DNA of 64,000 nt from Cytobacillus citreus (lineage in GTDB: Bacteria; Bacillota; Bacilli; Bacillales; Cytobacillaceae): assembly GCF_018343665.1 (NCBI RefSeq), contig NZ_JAGYPM010000005.1, forward strand, positions 124,001 through 188,000. The letters are read 5' to 3'. The first letter of the stretch is position 1; each line of letters opens with the position of its first letter. A model generated the notes under the pieces. That model saw only the letters and a list, made by a program, of their open reading frames with translations, searched no databases and had not been told where the DNA came from. Below are positions 52,327 through 59,579 of the stretch, in pieces. A program made the translations under genes and the position numbers.

Positions 52327-52556
52327 ACTTTACATCTCCTTATTTAGTTTATGCTATAAAACTCCTCCTCCTCCTCCTTAAAAAAACCCTCCTTTTTCTT
52401 TGCAGACTCACTTTTATTATTTCAGTTTTTACAAAAAATAGTTCAAGGAAAAATGTAAATGAAGGAGTTGTGGGAAAAAAGGGGTTTTATTTCAAAAATT
52501 CCAACTACATTGTAAAGGAAAATTTATAATATCTCAATTAATTCCCCAAAAAATAG
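52327..52556. other. Divergent promoter region of NERD and CzcD genes
   Basis: AT-rich; a short CTCCTC microsatellite is at 52362-52378. No gene is visible. The CzcD promoter begins at 52557 (see separate entries). Confidence 0.4.
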
Positions 52557-52585
52557 TTGAACAATTCACACGCTTATAACATAAT
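52557..52585 (+). promoter_or_regulatory. Sigma-A promoter of czcD
   Basis: TTGAAC (52557-52562) and CATAAT (52580-52585) with a 17-base spacer. The ArsR-type operator starts immediately after the -10, so a bound repressor would block RNA polymerase. Confidence 0.65.
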
Positions 52586-52609
52586 ATATATGAACATATA
52601 TTCATATAT
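52586..52609. promoter_or_regulatory. ArsR/SmtB/CzrA-type operator of czcD
   Basis: ATATATGAA and TTCATATAT form perfect nine-base arms around CATATA. This matches the 12-2-12 palindrome with TGAA/TTCA cores bound by zinc-sensing CzrA/SmtB repressors. It lies between the -10 and the ribosome site of czcD; the CzrA-like gene is next to czcD. Confidence 0.8.
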
Positions 52610-52629
52610 TGAAATAGGAGGTTTATTTT

Positions 52630-53538
52630 ATGGGACATCACCACCACGGTCATTCACATGGACATTCAGGGAATAAAAAAGCTTTATTATTATCCTTCAT
52701 TTTAATAACCTCGTTTATGATCGTTGAGGTTATTGGAGGAATTATGACAAATAGCCTGGCACTGCTTTCAGATGCAGGCCATATGCTAAGCGATGCAGCG
52801 GCACTTGGATTAAGTTTTTTTGCTATTAAACTCGGAGAAAAAAAGGTTTCTGCTACAAAAACATACGGGTATAAGCGATTTGAAATTATTGCTGCTGCAT
52901 TAAATGGGATTACGCTCATTTTGATCTCACTCTATATTTTCTATGAAGCATTCCATCGTTTTTTCAACCCGCCAGAAGTTCAAAGCGGAGGGATGCTTGT
53001 CATTTCCACAATTGGATTACTCGTAAATATCCTTGCTGCTTGGATTTTAATGAAAGGAGATAAGGATGAGAATTTAAATGTTCGCAGCGCCTTTCTTCAT
53101 GTAATTGGAGACATGCTTGGTTCGGTTGGTGCTATCATCGCCGCTTTGCTTATGATCTTCTTCGGATGGGGAATTGCTGATCCAATTGCAAGTGTCATTG
53201 TAGCGATTCTGATCATTATTAGTGGATGGAGAGTAACGAAGGAATCCCTCCACATTTTAATGGAAGGTTCACCTGCTCATATTGAAATGGAAAACGTGAG
53301 AGCAGCACTAAAAAAAATACCGGGCATCCTAGAAATCCATGATATTCATGTTTGGTCCATCACATCTGGAATGCCGATGTTAAGCTGCCATATTGTGATT
53401 GGAGAAGAGAGTGTGCACGATACCATTCTCCATGATGCACAATCAATCCTCCATGATGATTTCGGCATTGACCATAGCACCATTCAAGCTGAAAAAGGAG
53501 CATTCGGCTGCCCGAATCATCATGGAAGCTGCAATTAA
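52630..53538 (+). CDS. czcD: Cation diffusion facilitator, zinc/cadmium/cobalt exporter
   Basis: 302 residues with six membrane helices. The N-terminus is His-rich ([14 protein letters not shown]), and the metal site of TM2 and TM5 is visible as [10 protein letters not shown] (HD-type, about 47-56) and [11 protein letters not shown] (about 157). A cytoplasmic C-terminal domain with histidines ([15 protein letters not shown]) follows. It exports divalent metals in exchange for protons or potassium. AATAGGAGGTTTATTTT precedes the ATG. Controlled by the CzrA-like repressor whose operator lies upstream. Confidence 0.95.
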   Translation: MGHHHHGHSHGHSGNKKALLLSFILITSFMIVEVIGGIMTNSLALLSDAGHMLSDAAALGLSFFAIKLGEKKVSATKTYGYKRFEIIAAALNGITLILISLYIFYEAFHRFFNPPEVQSGGMLVISTIGLLVNILAAWILMKGDKDENLNVRSAFLHVIGDMLGSVGAIIAALLMIFFGWGIADPIASVIVAILIIISGWRVTKESLHILMEGSPAHIEMENVRAALKKIPGILEIHDIHVWSITSGMPMLSCHIVIGEESVHDTILHDAQSILHDDFGIDHSTIQAEKGAFGCPNHHGSCN

Positions 53539-53855
53539 TGATGATTCGCGTGCTCAATCGTTTGCTTTAAAATATCCATGACATGTTCGTCATCACAGGA
53601 ATAAAATAGTGAAGTTCCTTCACGTCTAAACTTAACTAAACGCAAATTCTTTAAAAAGCGAAGCTGATGCGAAACAGTTGATTGAAGAAGAGATAGGCTC
53701 TCAGCAATCTCATTAACCGAATGCTCCCCATGAAATAATAAATGCAGTATACGAATTCGGGTCGGGTCTGATAGTGCTTTAAAAGTTTGCGACACAATAA
53801 AAAGGGTCTCTTCATCAAGCTCCTTCATATTATAGGGCTGTTGATCTTTTTCCAA
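53535..53855 (-). CDS. czrA: ArsR-family metal-sensing repressor (CzrA-like)
   Basis: About 106 residues: winged helix [51 protein letters not shown], then the C-terminal helix alpha5 with the zinc ligands DEH-(10)-HANH, i.e. Asp, His, His, His in the DxH...HxxH pattern of CzrA/SmtB. GGAGG is nine bases before the TTG at 53855; the ATG at 53864 abuts the ribosome site. The stop overlaps that of czcD by three bases (convergent). It should repress czcD in the absence of zinc. Confidence 0.92.
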   Translation of the reverse strand: MEKDQQPYNMKELDEETLFIVSQTFKALSDPTRIRILHLLFHGEHSVNEIAESLSLLQSTVSHQLRFLKNLRLVKFRREGTSLFYSCDDEHVMDILKQTIEHANHH

Positions 53856-53878
53856 AATGATCATCCTCCAAGGTACAG

Positions 53879-53899
53879 GGGGCAGATTTCTGCCCCCAC
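53879..53899. terminator. Strong hairpin between the ABC operon and czrA
   Basis: GGGGGCAGA and TCTGCCCCC form a nine-base stem with a two- to three-base loop. No T-tract follows on either strand, so termination is uncertain; it lies 35 bases past the stop at 53934 on the minus strand. Confidence 0.5.
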
Positions 53900-53933
53900 T
53901 TTCATATTTAATTGGGACGAGGTTACAATAATT

Positions 53934-54617
53934 TTACTCCTTAACATATTGAAAATCCACATTAGTACCATTCAATTGGAGGGATTTCGGAACCTTTAAA
54001 TATACTTCCATATTCCCAACCCTGCTAACATCATTAATAGCTTGTTGACCGGTAAATTGATTGATTGTAAATTCATTTCTCACAATGGAAAGATTAATAG
54101 ATTGGTGCTCCGGATGTAATACACTAAACGTATCATTCTCCAGCCGGAAATTAATAGGCACAAGTTTATCTGAGAAATCATAACCGCTTACGATTAGACC
54201 GTTCGTATATACGAGAGCTTCAATTTTCCCGTCGTCACGATCTTTTCTTTCCACATAAACAGGACTAACAGGTCCAGTGATTTCTACTTTAAGAGACTGA
54301 TTTGAGTAATCATAGCTTTTTTCATTAATAAGCTGCCAGCTCTTAAGCTGTTCTAGTTTCCCCTCTCCAAGAGCTGTGTAAAAACGAGTCCAATCCTGGT
54401 CTTCTTCCAAATCCCCCACTTTCTCTCGACTAGTCATAGAATCATTTGTTAGGAGCGAAGCAAAAGGAAAAGAAAGTAATAATACACCGACGTATATAAT
54501 TAGTAGCCAATGGGTTATTTTTACTGTTACAAATTTTCTTTTCGAATTCAAACTTATGACAATGACCAGAATAATAAGTATGGCTGTTACCAGCAGTAAA
54601 GTCCCAAGAATAATCAT
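53934..54617 (-). CDS. Membrane-anchored protein of the GntR-ABC operon
   Basis: 227 residues with two hydrophobic helices at about 2-23 and 34-56, then an extracytoplasmic domain of about 165 residues rich in beta-type sequence (LKVEITGPVSPVYVERKD, KIEALVYTNGLIVSGYDFS, LNLSIVRNEFTINQF). It overlaps the permease gene by four bases, so it belongs to the YtrA-type operon as an accessory subunit. No family recognised. Confidence 0.85.
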   Translation of the reverse strand: MIILGTLLLVTAILIILVIVISLNSKRKFVTVKITHWLLIIYVGVLLLSFPFASLLTNDSMTSREKVGDLEEDQDWTRFYTALGEGKLEQLKSWQLINEKSYDYSNQSLKVEITGPVSPVYVERKDRDDGKIEALVYTNGLIVSGYDFSDKLVPINFRLENDTFSVLHPEHQSINLSIVRNEFTINQFTGQQAINDVSRVGNMEVYLKVPKSLQLNGTNVDFQYVKE

Positions 54618-55357
54618 CTTCTCACCTCTAACCGGTTTAGAATGCTAATGGAAGCGATGAAAAATAAAGCTGCTGTGGAGACCATTTTTACAAAAAATAG
54701 TCCAAATGAAGACTCCATTACATAAAATTCAAATACATATGCTATGAACGGGTCTCTATTCATTACCCCATCTATAAACAGCATTCCAATAAACAATACT
54801 GGAATCAATACAACAAATGCCTTGCTGATTTGTACAAGCGCTCCTATTAAATAACCAATTGCACTAACAGCGAACAAGTAGATTATGGTCGCACTAACAC
54901 CAAGAAGTAAATCCTGAAATGTTAACGGAATTCCATAAATCTGTTCCTCGGAAAAAATATATTTAAAAACGAGAAGTAAATTTCTAGCCAGTATAGCCGT
55001 TATCCCGCCAATGATGCTTGCTGTCAATAAAAAAAGAATATTGGAAAGGCTGCTGCTGAGACGATTCGTCACAAACGAAAAATCATGATTTCGATATTGC
55101 CTCGTTGTAATCGTAATCGCAGTGACAAAAGCCCAAATCATCGTAAATCCAATAATTACATCTCCAGAGAAATAGCTGACTTCGAGCGCAACTTGATCAT
55201 AAGAGGAATGAAATGAATTAGACCCACCCATTGAAAAGAGCATAGCCAACAGCTGAAGGAAAACAAGTGAACTCATTGCATCGATATTCGCTTTTAGCTT
55301 GAAAAAATATTGCCTTTTAACGACTTCGGTCAAATTAACGTTCTTTAAAGACATCAT
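54614..55357 (-). CDS. ABC transporter permease (YtrC/YhcI-like)
   Basis: 247 residues, six hydrophobic segments: about 28-47, 67-88, 108-132, 148-175, 182-203 and 222-240. No nucleotide-binding domain. It overlaps the ATPase gene by 23 bases and the following gene by four, showing tight co-translation. Resembles ABC-2-type permeases of Gram-positive GntR-ABC operons, which often act in export or cell-wall stress; transported compound unknown. Confidence 0.85.
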   Translation of the reverse strand: MMSLKNVNLTEVVKRQYFFKLKANIDAMSSLVFLQLLAMLFSMGGSNSFHSSYDQVALEVSYFSGDVIIGFTMIWAFVTAITITTRQYRNHDFSFVTNRLSSSLSNILFLLTASIIGGITAILARNLLLVFKYIFSEEQIYGIPLTFQDLLLGVSATIIYLFAVSAIGYLIGALVQISKAFVVLIPVLFIGMLFIDGVMNRDPFIAYVFEFYVMESSFGLFFVKMVSTAALFFIASISILNRLEVRR

Positions 55358-56240
55358 CGATTCCCCCTTTCGTTTGATTCGTTATATAGACACATAGATC
55401 ACTAGGAGAAACAGCGGTAATCTCCAGCCCTGCTAATCTTGCACTCTGAAGTGCAGAATCTGCAAAATCATTCCTTACCACTACATAGCTCGTATTCGTG
55501 CCAATTTTATTTTCATAGACAATCTCTTTATCATTTACCCATTCTTGAATCTTCTCTGTCGGCCCTTTCAAGCCAATCGCCCACGCCTTCAACTCTTCCA
55601 TGGGCAAATGCAAATGATTCCTTCCGTCCTTTAAGAGAAGAACATCCTCTAATAAATTCTCGATTTCATCTACATGATGGCTTGAAATAATAATTGTCCT
55701 TGGATGAGCAATATAGTCTTTAAGCAGTGCGCGGTAGAAGTCCTTTCTTACCGATGCATCCATTCCTGTTGTCGGTTCATCGAAAATCGTTATTGGTGAA
55801 TGGGATGCTAGGCCGACAATTGCATTAAACGTACTTGTCTTCCCTTTTGAAAGTCGGTTGTGGTAACCTTTCGGATCAAAGGAAAAATAATCAAAAAGGC
55901 GCTTTGCCAATTCCATATCCCAATTTGGGTAGAAGCTGCTCGCTGCTTCTAATAATTCATAGAGCTGCAGTGCAGGTGGAAAACTCATTTGGTCATCGAC
56001 AAAAATAGAATTGGCCGAGACGTTTAGACTATTAAATGGCCTCTCTGAAAATACCTTTATCTCACCTGAAGTCTCTTTAATAAATCCAGCTATTATCTTC
56101 AGTAACGTCGTTTTTCCAACTCCATTTCGACCAATTAATCCTGTGATTTTATTTTCTTCAATCGAAAACGAAAGATTATTTAAAACCTTTTTCCCAAAAT
56201 ACGATTTCGCTAAATCTGTGCATTCAATTACCTTCATCAC
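55335..56240 (-). CDS. ABC transporter ATP-binding protein (YtrB/YhcG-like)
   Basis: 301 residues. Walker A GLIGRNGVGKTTLLKII (about 35-51), a degenerate signature HNRLSKGKTSTFNAI (about 135; the usual LSGGQ is LSKGK), Walker B SPITIFDEPTTGMD (about 149) and the H-loop IIISSHHVDEIEN (about 184). The C-terminal ~90 residues are an extra regulatory domain. It overlaps the regulator stop and the permease start. Pairs with the permease at 54614. Confidence 0.92.
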   Translation of the reverse strand: MMKVIECTDLAKSYFGKKVLNNLSFSIEENKITGLIGRNGVGKTTLLKIIAGFIKETSGEIKVFSERPFNSLNVSANSIFVDDQMSFPPALQLYELLEAASSFYPNWDMELAKRLFDYFSFDPKGYHNRLSKGKTSTFNAIVGLASHSPITIFDEPTTGMDASVRKDFYRALLKDYIAHPRTIIISSHHVDEIENLLEDVLLLKDGRNHLHLPMEELKAWAIGLKGPTEKIQEWVNDKEIVYENKIGTNTSYVVVRNDFADSALQSARLAGLEITAVSPSDLCVYITNQTKGGIDDVFKER

Positions 56241-56617
56241 TCACCCTCCTCAGATTGTGCTGATTTGATCATCTCAATTAATTCCGCTTCACTTATTTGC
56301 AATCGTTTTGCTTCTAACACTATTTCTTGGACAAGCCGCTTAAATGTATAATTTTTACGTTTATTCATAATGATTTCTTTTGCATCCGCTGTAACAAACA
56401 TGCCAAGTCCCCTTTTTTTGTAGAGGATGTTTTCATCAACGAGAAGACTAAGACCTTTGGCTGCAGTTGCTGGATTGATTGTATACATCTCCGCTAATTG
56501 ATATTGAGAATAAACCTTATCGTCACTGTTGAAGTGTCCATTCATGATTTCTGTTTCTATCCATTCTGCGATTTGTACATAAATAGGCTTCGTTCCTTCT
56601 GTATTAAGAATCGTCAC
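56237..56617 (-). CDS. GntR-family regulator (YtrA type)
   Basis: 126 residues: the N-terminal GntR winged helix (KPIYVQIAEWIETEIMNGHFNSDDKVYSQYQLAEMYTINPATAAKGLSLLVDENILYKKRGLGMFV) and a short C-terminal dimerisation helix pair, the size of YtrA-like members which lack the large effector domain. Start is GTG with GAGGGGGGCG upstream. First gene of the operon with the ABC transporter; the perfect palindrome at 56632-56659 is its probable operator. Confidence 0.93.
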   Translation of the reverse strand: MTILNTEGTKPIYVQIAEWIETEIMNGHFNSDDKVYSQYQLAEMYTINPATAAKGLSLLVDENILYKKRGLGMFVTADAKEIIMNKRKNYTFKRLVQEIVLEAKRLQISEAELIEMIKSAQSEEGE

Positions 56618-56631
56618 CGCCCCCCTCTAAC

Positions 56632-56659
56632 ATAGTACATTACTGTTGTAATGTACTAT
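56632..56659. promoter_or_regulatory. Perfect 12-bp-arm palindrome, probable YtrA-type operator
   Basis: ATAGTACATTAC and GTAATGTACTAT are perfect inverted 12-base arms around TGTT. It lies 15 bases upstream of the regulator's GTG start. YtrA-like repressors bind such AGTGTA/GTACTA-type palindromes at their own promoter and de-repress under cell-wall antibiotics. Confidence 0.75.
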
Positions 56660-56775
56660 ACTATGAATTTCCTAAATTTTCAAGGGCTAAATGTTAAATC
56701 GTCATTGATTTATGAATATCCCTGTCTGCTCATAAGCTATACAATTGGCAACAATCACATAGTCATTGTGGAATA

Positions 56776-57080
56776 ATGAAAGTGAATGAAAAAACACGTG
56801 GAAGTGCTGATCAAGTAAAAGAGAGAGGTTTAACTTAACAAGATTATGGGCTATTAATGATGGGAATCGATATGAATTAGCTGGGGGGTCGATTAGAATA
56901 GATAACTCCTGCGCCTTCGGTTATACACCAAGATGTTTGGCATCGAACTGTTTAAGGATATTTCTCAGTGCTGTGAATCAGATTACTTGATATTTTCTGC
57001 ACCAGTAGACGTAATCTTCATCCCTTGTATTTCTTTCACGATGTTAGAAATCATAGAAAAAATCCAACATATACAAGATT
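56776..57080 (+). pseudogene. Decayed Uma2-family endonuclease-like gene (DUF820)
   Basis: An ATG at 56776 opens MKVNEKTRGSADQVKERGL, then T and a TAA stop. The next segments of Uma2 proteins follow in shifted frames: NDGNRYELAGGS, then ITPAPSVIHQDVWHR, then DYLIFSAPVDVIF. The frame finally stops at 57080. At least two frameshifts, one stop and a 3' truncation. Uma2 proteins have a restriction-endonuclease-like fold; this copy encodes nothing usable. Confidence 0.7.
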
Positions 57081-57119
57081 AAAGGGACAAGGTTCATGTC
57101 CCCTTGTCCCTTTAATCTT
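57075..57119. repeat. REP-like 18-bp-arm hairpin overlapping the ogt stop codon
   Basis: AAGATTAAAGGGACAAGG and CCTTGTCCCTTTAATCTT are perfect inverted 18-base arms around nine bases. The right arm contains the last codons of the downstream methyltransferase gene (stop 57112-57114). GGGACAAGG-type palindromes are common dispersed elements in bacilli, some linked to RAYT transposases. It may also terminate the ada transcript. Confidence 0.75.
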
Positions 57120-57630
57120 CTCTTTCCAAATCCAACAGCCTTGTCTTCATTTCTAATCCACCTCGATAGCCGGTCAATGTTCCATTCTTACCTACTACAC
57201 GATGACAAGGTACTGTGATTAATACTGGATTTGCTCCAATCGCTGACCCAACTGCACGAACAGCGGCTGGCTTATTTATATGGCTTGCAATCTCTGAATA
57301 GGACTTTGTCTGTCCGTAAGGTATTTCACAAAGTGCATTCCATACAGAAAGCTGGAATGCTGTCCCATGGAAATCAAATGGAATCGTAAAGGATTTCCGT
57401 TTACCCTTTAAATATTCAATGATTTCTTCTTTATAGAGTTCTACCTTCTCCCGATCTTCAATGAGAGGACTTCCCGGAAAGCGTTTCTTAGCCCATTCGG
57501 CTAGTTCTTCAAATGTTTTGCTTTGTGAGCCGACATAGCATAGCCCCTTCGATGTTGAAGCAATATAAAAATTCCAATCCCTAAACTCTAGCAAAGACCA
57601 ATACAGGGCTGGCTTATTCTTTGATTCCAT
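57112..57630 (-). CDS. ogt: Methylated-DNA-protein-cysteine methyltransferase
   Basis: Suicide enzyme that removes alkyl groups from O6 of guanine. 172 residues: a helical N-domain and the C-terminal active-site domain with FQLSVWNALCEIPYGQTKSYSEIA (about 93-116), GANPVLITVPCHRVVGKNGTLTGYRGG (about 131-157), Cys in PCHR being the acceptor. The start is directly after the adaA stop (no gap), as adaB follows adaA in B. subtilis. The extreme C-terminal codons lie within an 18-bp-arm hairpin. Confidence 0.94.
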   Translation of the reverse strand: MESKNKPALYWSLLEFRDWNFYIASTSKGLCYVGSQSKTFEELAEWAKKRFPGSPLIEDREKVELYKEEIIEYLKGKRKSFTIPFDFHGTAFQLSVWNALCEIPYGQTKSYSEIASHINKPAAVRAVGSAIGANPVLITVPCHRVVGKNGTLTGYRGGLEMKTRLLDLERED

Positions 57631-58263
57631 TTACAATCCCTCCGAATGATTCATTTTTTGATGCAACTGGCGATATCGTGCTGGTGTATATCCTGTTATC
57701 TTTTTAAACAAAGTTATAAAATAAGGCGTGTTAGACATCCCTACACAAACGGAGATATCGGTTATCGATTTTTCGGATTGAACCAAATATTCTTTGGCTG
57801 CGTTTATTCTAACCTGTTGAATATATTCAACAGGCGTAATGCCCTTAATCTTTTTAAATGTTCGATGTAAATGATAAGGGCTCCCATGAGCAATATCCGC
57901 TAATGTTTCTAGTGTTAATTTTTCAGTGAAATTCTTATCGATGTATTCGGTTATCAGCGCCACCCACTCACGATCAGGCAATCTCTCATTAGTAGGCTTA
58001 CAGCGTTTACATGGGCGATAATGAGCATTGAGAGCTTGTTCTGCATTATGGAAAATTCGTACATTTTCTCTTTTTGGAACACGGGATTTGCATGATGGTT
58101 TACAAAAGATCCCTGTGGTCTTTACAGCATAAAAAAATTGATCATTATACGCAGCATTATTTTCGATAATTGCTTGCCACTTTTCATTTGTCATCAATTC
58201 TGCTTCATTCGAAACTCCATCATCATGACGATCTTGAAAGCTATCGCTGATTCGGTCTGGCAT
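57631..58263 (-). CDS. adaA: AdaA-type regulator with methylphosphotriester-sensing domain
   Basis: 210 residues. The N-terminal zinc domain has the four cysteines as GIFCKPSCKSRVPKREN and YRPCKRCKP; methyl transfer from phosphotriesters to the first Cys converts it into an activator. An AraC-type DNA-binding domain follows (LETLADIAHGSPYHLHRTFKKIKGITPVEYIQQVRINAAKEYLVQS...ISVCVGMSNTPYFITLFKKITGYTPARYRQ). It induces the adaptive response genes, here ogt (directly downstream) and probably alkA (divergent). GAGGGGCA precedes the ATG. Confidence 0.95.
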   Translation of the reverse strand: MPDRISDSFQDRHDDGVSNEAELMTNEKWQAIIENNAAYNDQFFYAVKTTGIFCKPSCKSRVPKRENVRIFHNAEQALNAHYRPCKRCKPTNERLPDREWVALITEYIDKNFTEKLTLETLADIAHGSPYHLHRTFKKIKGITPVEYIQQVRINAAKEYLVQSEKSITDISVCVGMSNTPYFITLFKKITGYTPARYRQLHQKMNHSEGL

Positions 58264-58520
58264 TGCCCCTCACCACCCCTTTTAAAGTACGATACTATGG
58301 ATGATTTAGTAAGAAATAATATCCTCAAATGATGAAACAGTAGAGTATTTTTTCATCATACCTACACTATAACCCCGTAAATTAGAAAAAATAAGATTTT
58401 TAGAATATAAAAGCAAGATAACAAAATTTTTTATTATTATGTTGTGTTAAAGTGAAAATACACTTTTGGGGTGTTAGCATCTGCTTATTTTATAAATGCC
58501 AAAACAAGTGAGGAGATAAA
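58264..58520. other. Divergent promoter region of adaA-ogt and alkA
   Basis: AT-rich stretch between two genes of the adaptive response. Short A/T runs and AAAGCAAGATAA (around 58410) resemble the kind of site bound by methylated Ada, but I cannot define an Ada operator with confidence. Confidence 0.35.
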
Positions 58521-59432
58521 ATGGAGCTGCATGAAATCAATGATAAATTCATCATTCCACTGCCTGAAGCGTTCGATATGAATGCGAACTTAGGCTATTT
58601 AACAAGGGCAAAAGATGAATGTATGTATGAAATCGAGGACGGCATCATTACAAAAGTTATAGCCATTGGGGAAATTCGTTCATTAGTACGGATAAACATC
58701 ATCGAAAATAAACAGATGCTTATCCAGTTTATCAATGATTCTCGACCTACCAAATCTCGGCAGCTAGAAGAGATTGTAAAATATATTAGAGAGTGGTTTG
58801 ATCTAGATAACGATTTAACTTCATTTTATAACATGGCCAAAGCAGATCCATTACTTAAATTGCCTGCCCGAAAATTCTTTGGCTTGCGAATCATTGGCAT
58901 TCCGGACTTATTTGAAGCTTTATGCTGGGGAGTTTTAGGGCAGCAAATCAATTTGCCGTTCGCCTACTCATTAAAGAAACAATTTGTAGAAAAATTTGGC
59001 GATTCCATCGAATGGAATGGGAAGAAATATTGGATTTTTCCAACCTGTGAACGAATTGCGCAATTAACTCCTGCAGATTTTGCGGATATTAAAATGACGG
59101 TTAAAAAGAGCGAATATCTCATTGGAATTGCTGGATTAATGGCAAGGGGAGAATTATCAAAAGAAAAATTAGCTAAAATGAACTTCAAAGATGCTGAAAA
59201 AAACTTAGTAAAGATACGCGGCATCGGCCCTTGGACAGCCAATTATGTTCTAATGCGGTGCCTTCGATTCAGTGAAGCCTTTCCAATTGATGATGTCGGT
59301 CTTATTAATGCCATTAAAACATTACGGAATATGGACCGAAAGCCAACAAAAGAGGAAATCTTAGCATTTTCGATCCCATGGAAGAATTGGGAATCCTATG
59401 CAACCTTTTATTTATGGCGAACATTGTACTAA
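58521..59432 (+). CDS. alkA: DNA-3-methyladenine glycosylase (AlkA type)
   Basis: 303 residues. HhH-GPD glycosylase that excises alkylated purines: substrate pocket residues in RKFFGLRIIGIPDLFEALCWGVLGQQINLPFAYSLKKQFV, the helix-hairpin-helix RGIGPWTANYVLMRCL (about 233-248) and the catalytic Asp in FPIDDVGLINAIK (about 254). GTGAGGAGATAAA precedes the ATG. It diverges from the adaA-ogt operon, so the three form one alkylation-repair locus. Followed by a terminator. Confidence 0.94.
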   Translation: MELHEINDKFIIPLPEAFDMNANLGYLTRAKDECMYEIEDGIITKVIAIGEIRSLVRINIIENKQMLIQFINDSRPTKSRQLEEIVKYIREWFDLDNDLTSFYNMAKADPLLKLPARKFFGLRIIGIPDLFEALCWGVLGQQINLPFAYSLKKQFVEKFGDSIEWNGKKYWIFPTCERIAQLTPADFADIKMTVKKSEYLIGIAGLMARGELSKEKLAKMNFKDAEKNLVKIRGIGPWTANYVLMRCLRFSEAFPIDDVGLINAIKTLRNMDRKPTKEEILAFSIPWKNWESYATFYLWRTLY

Positions 59433-59442
59433 ATATGATTTA

Positions 59443-59475
59443 GAGGATGATATATCTAGACACATCCTCTTTTTG
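59443..59475 (+). terminator. Rho-independent terminator of alkA
   Basis: GAGGATG and CATCCTC pair around a 13-base loop, followed by TTTTTGG, 10 bases past the stop. Confidence 0.85.
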
Positions 59476-59579
59476 GTTATTTATTGCTTTTGAGAAACTT
59501 TTCTGATAATATAAATTCCTTATCACTCACGCTTCTATGTACTTCCCCATTGCGGCTGAAAAATGGAAATGGAAGGAAG

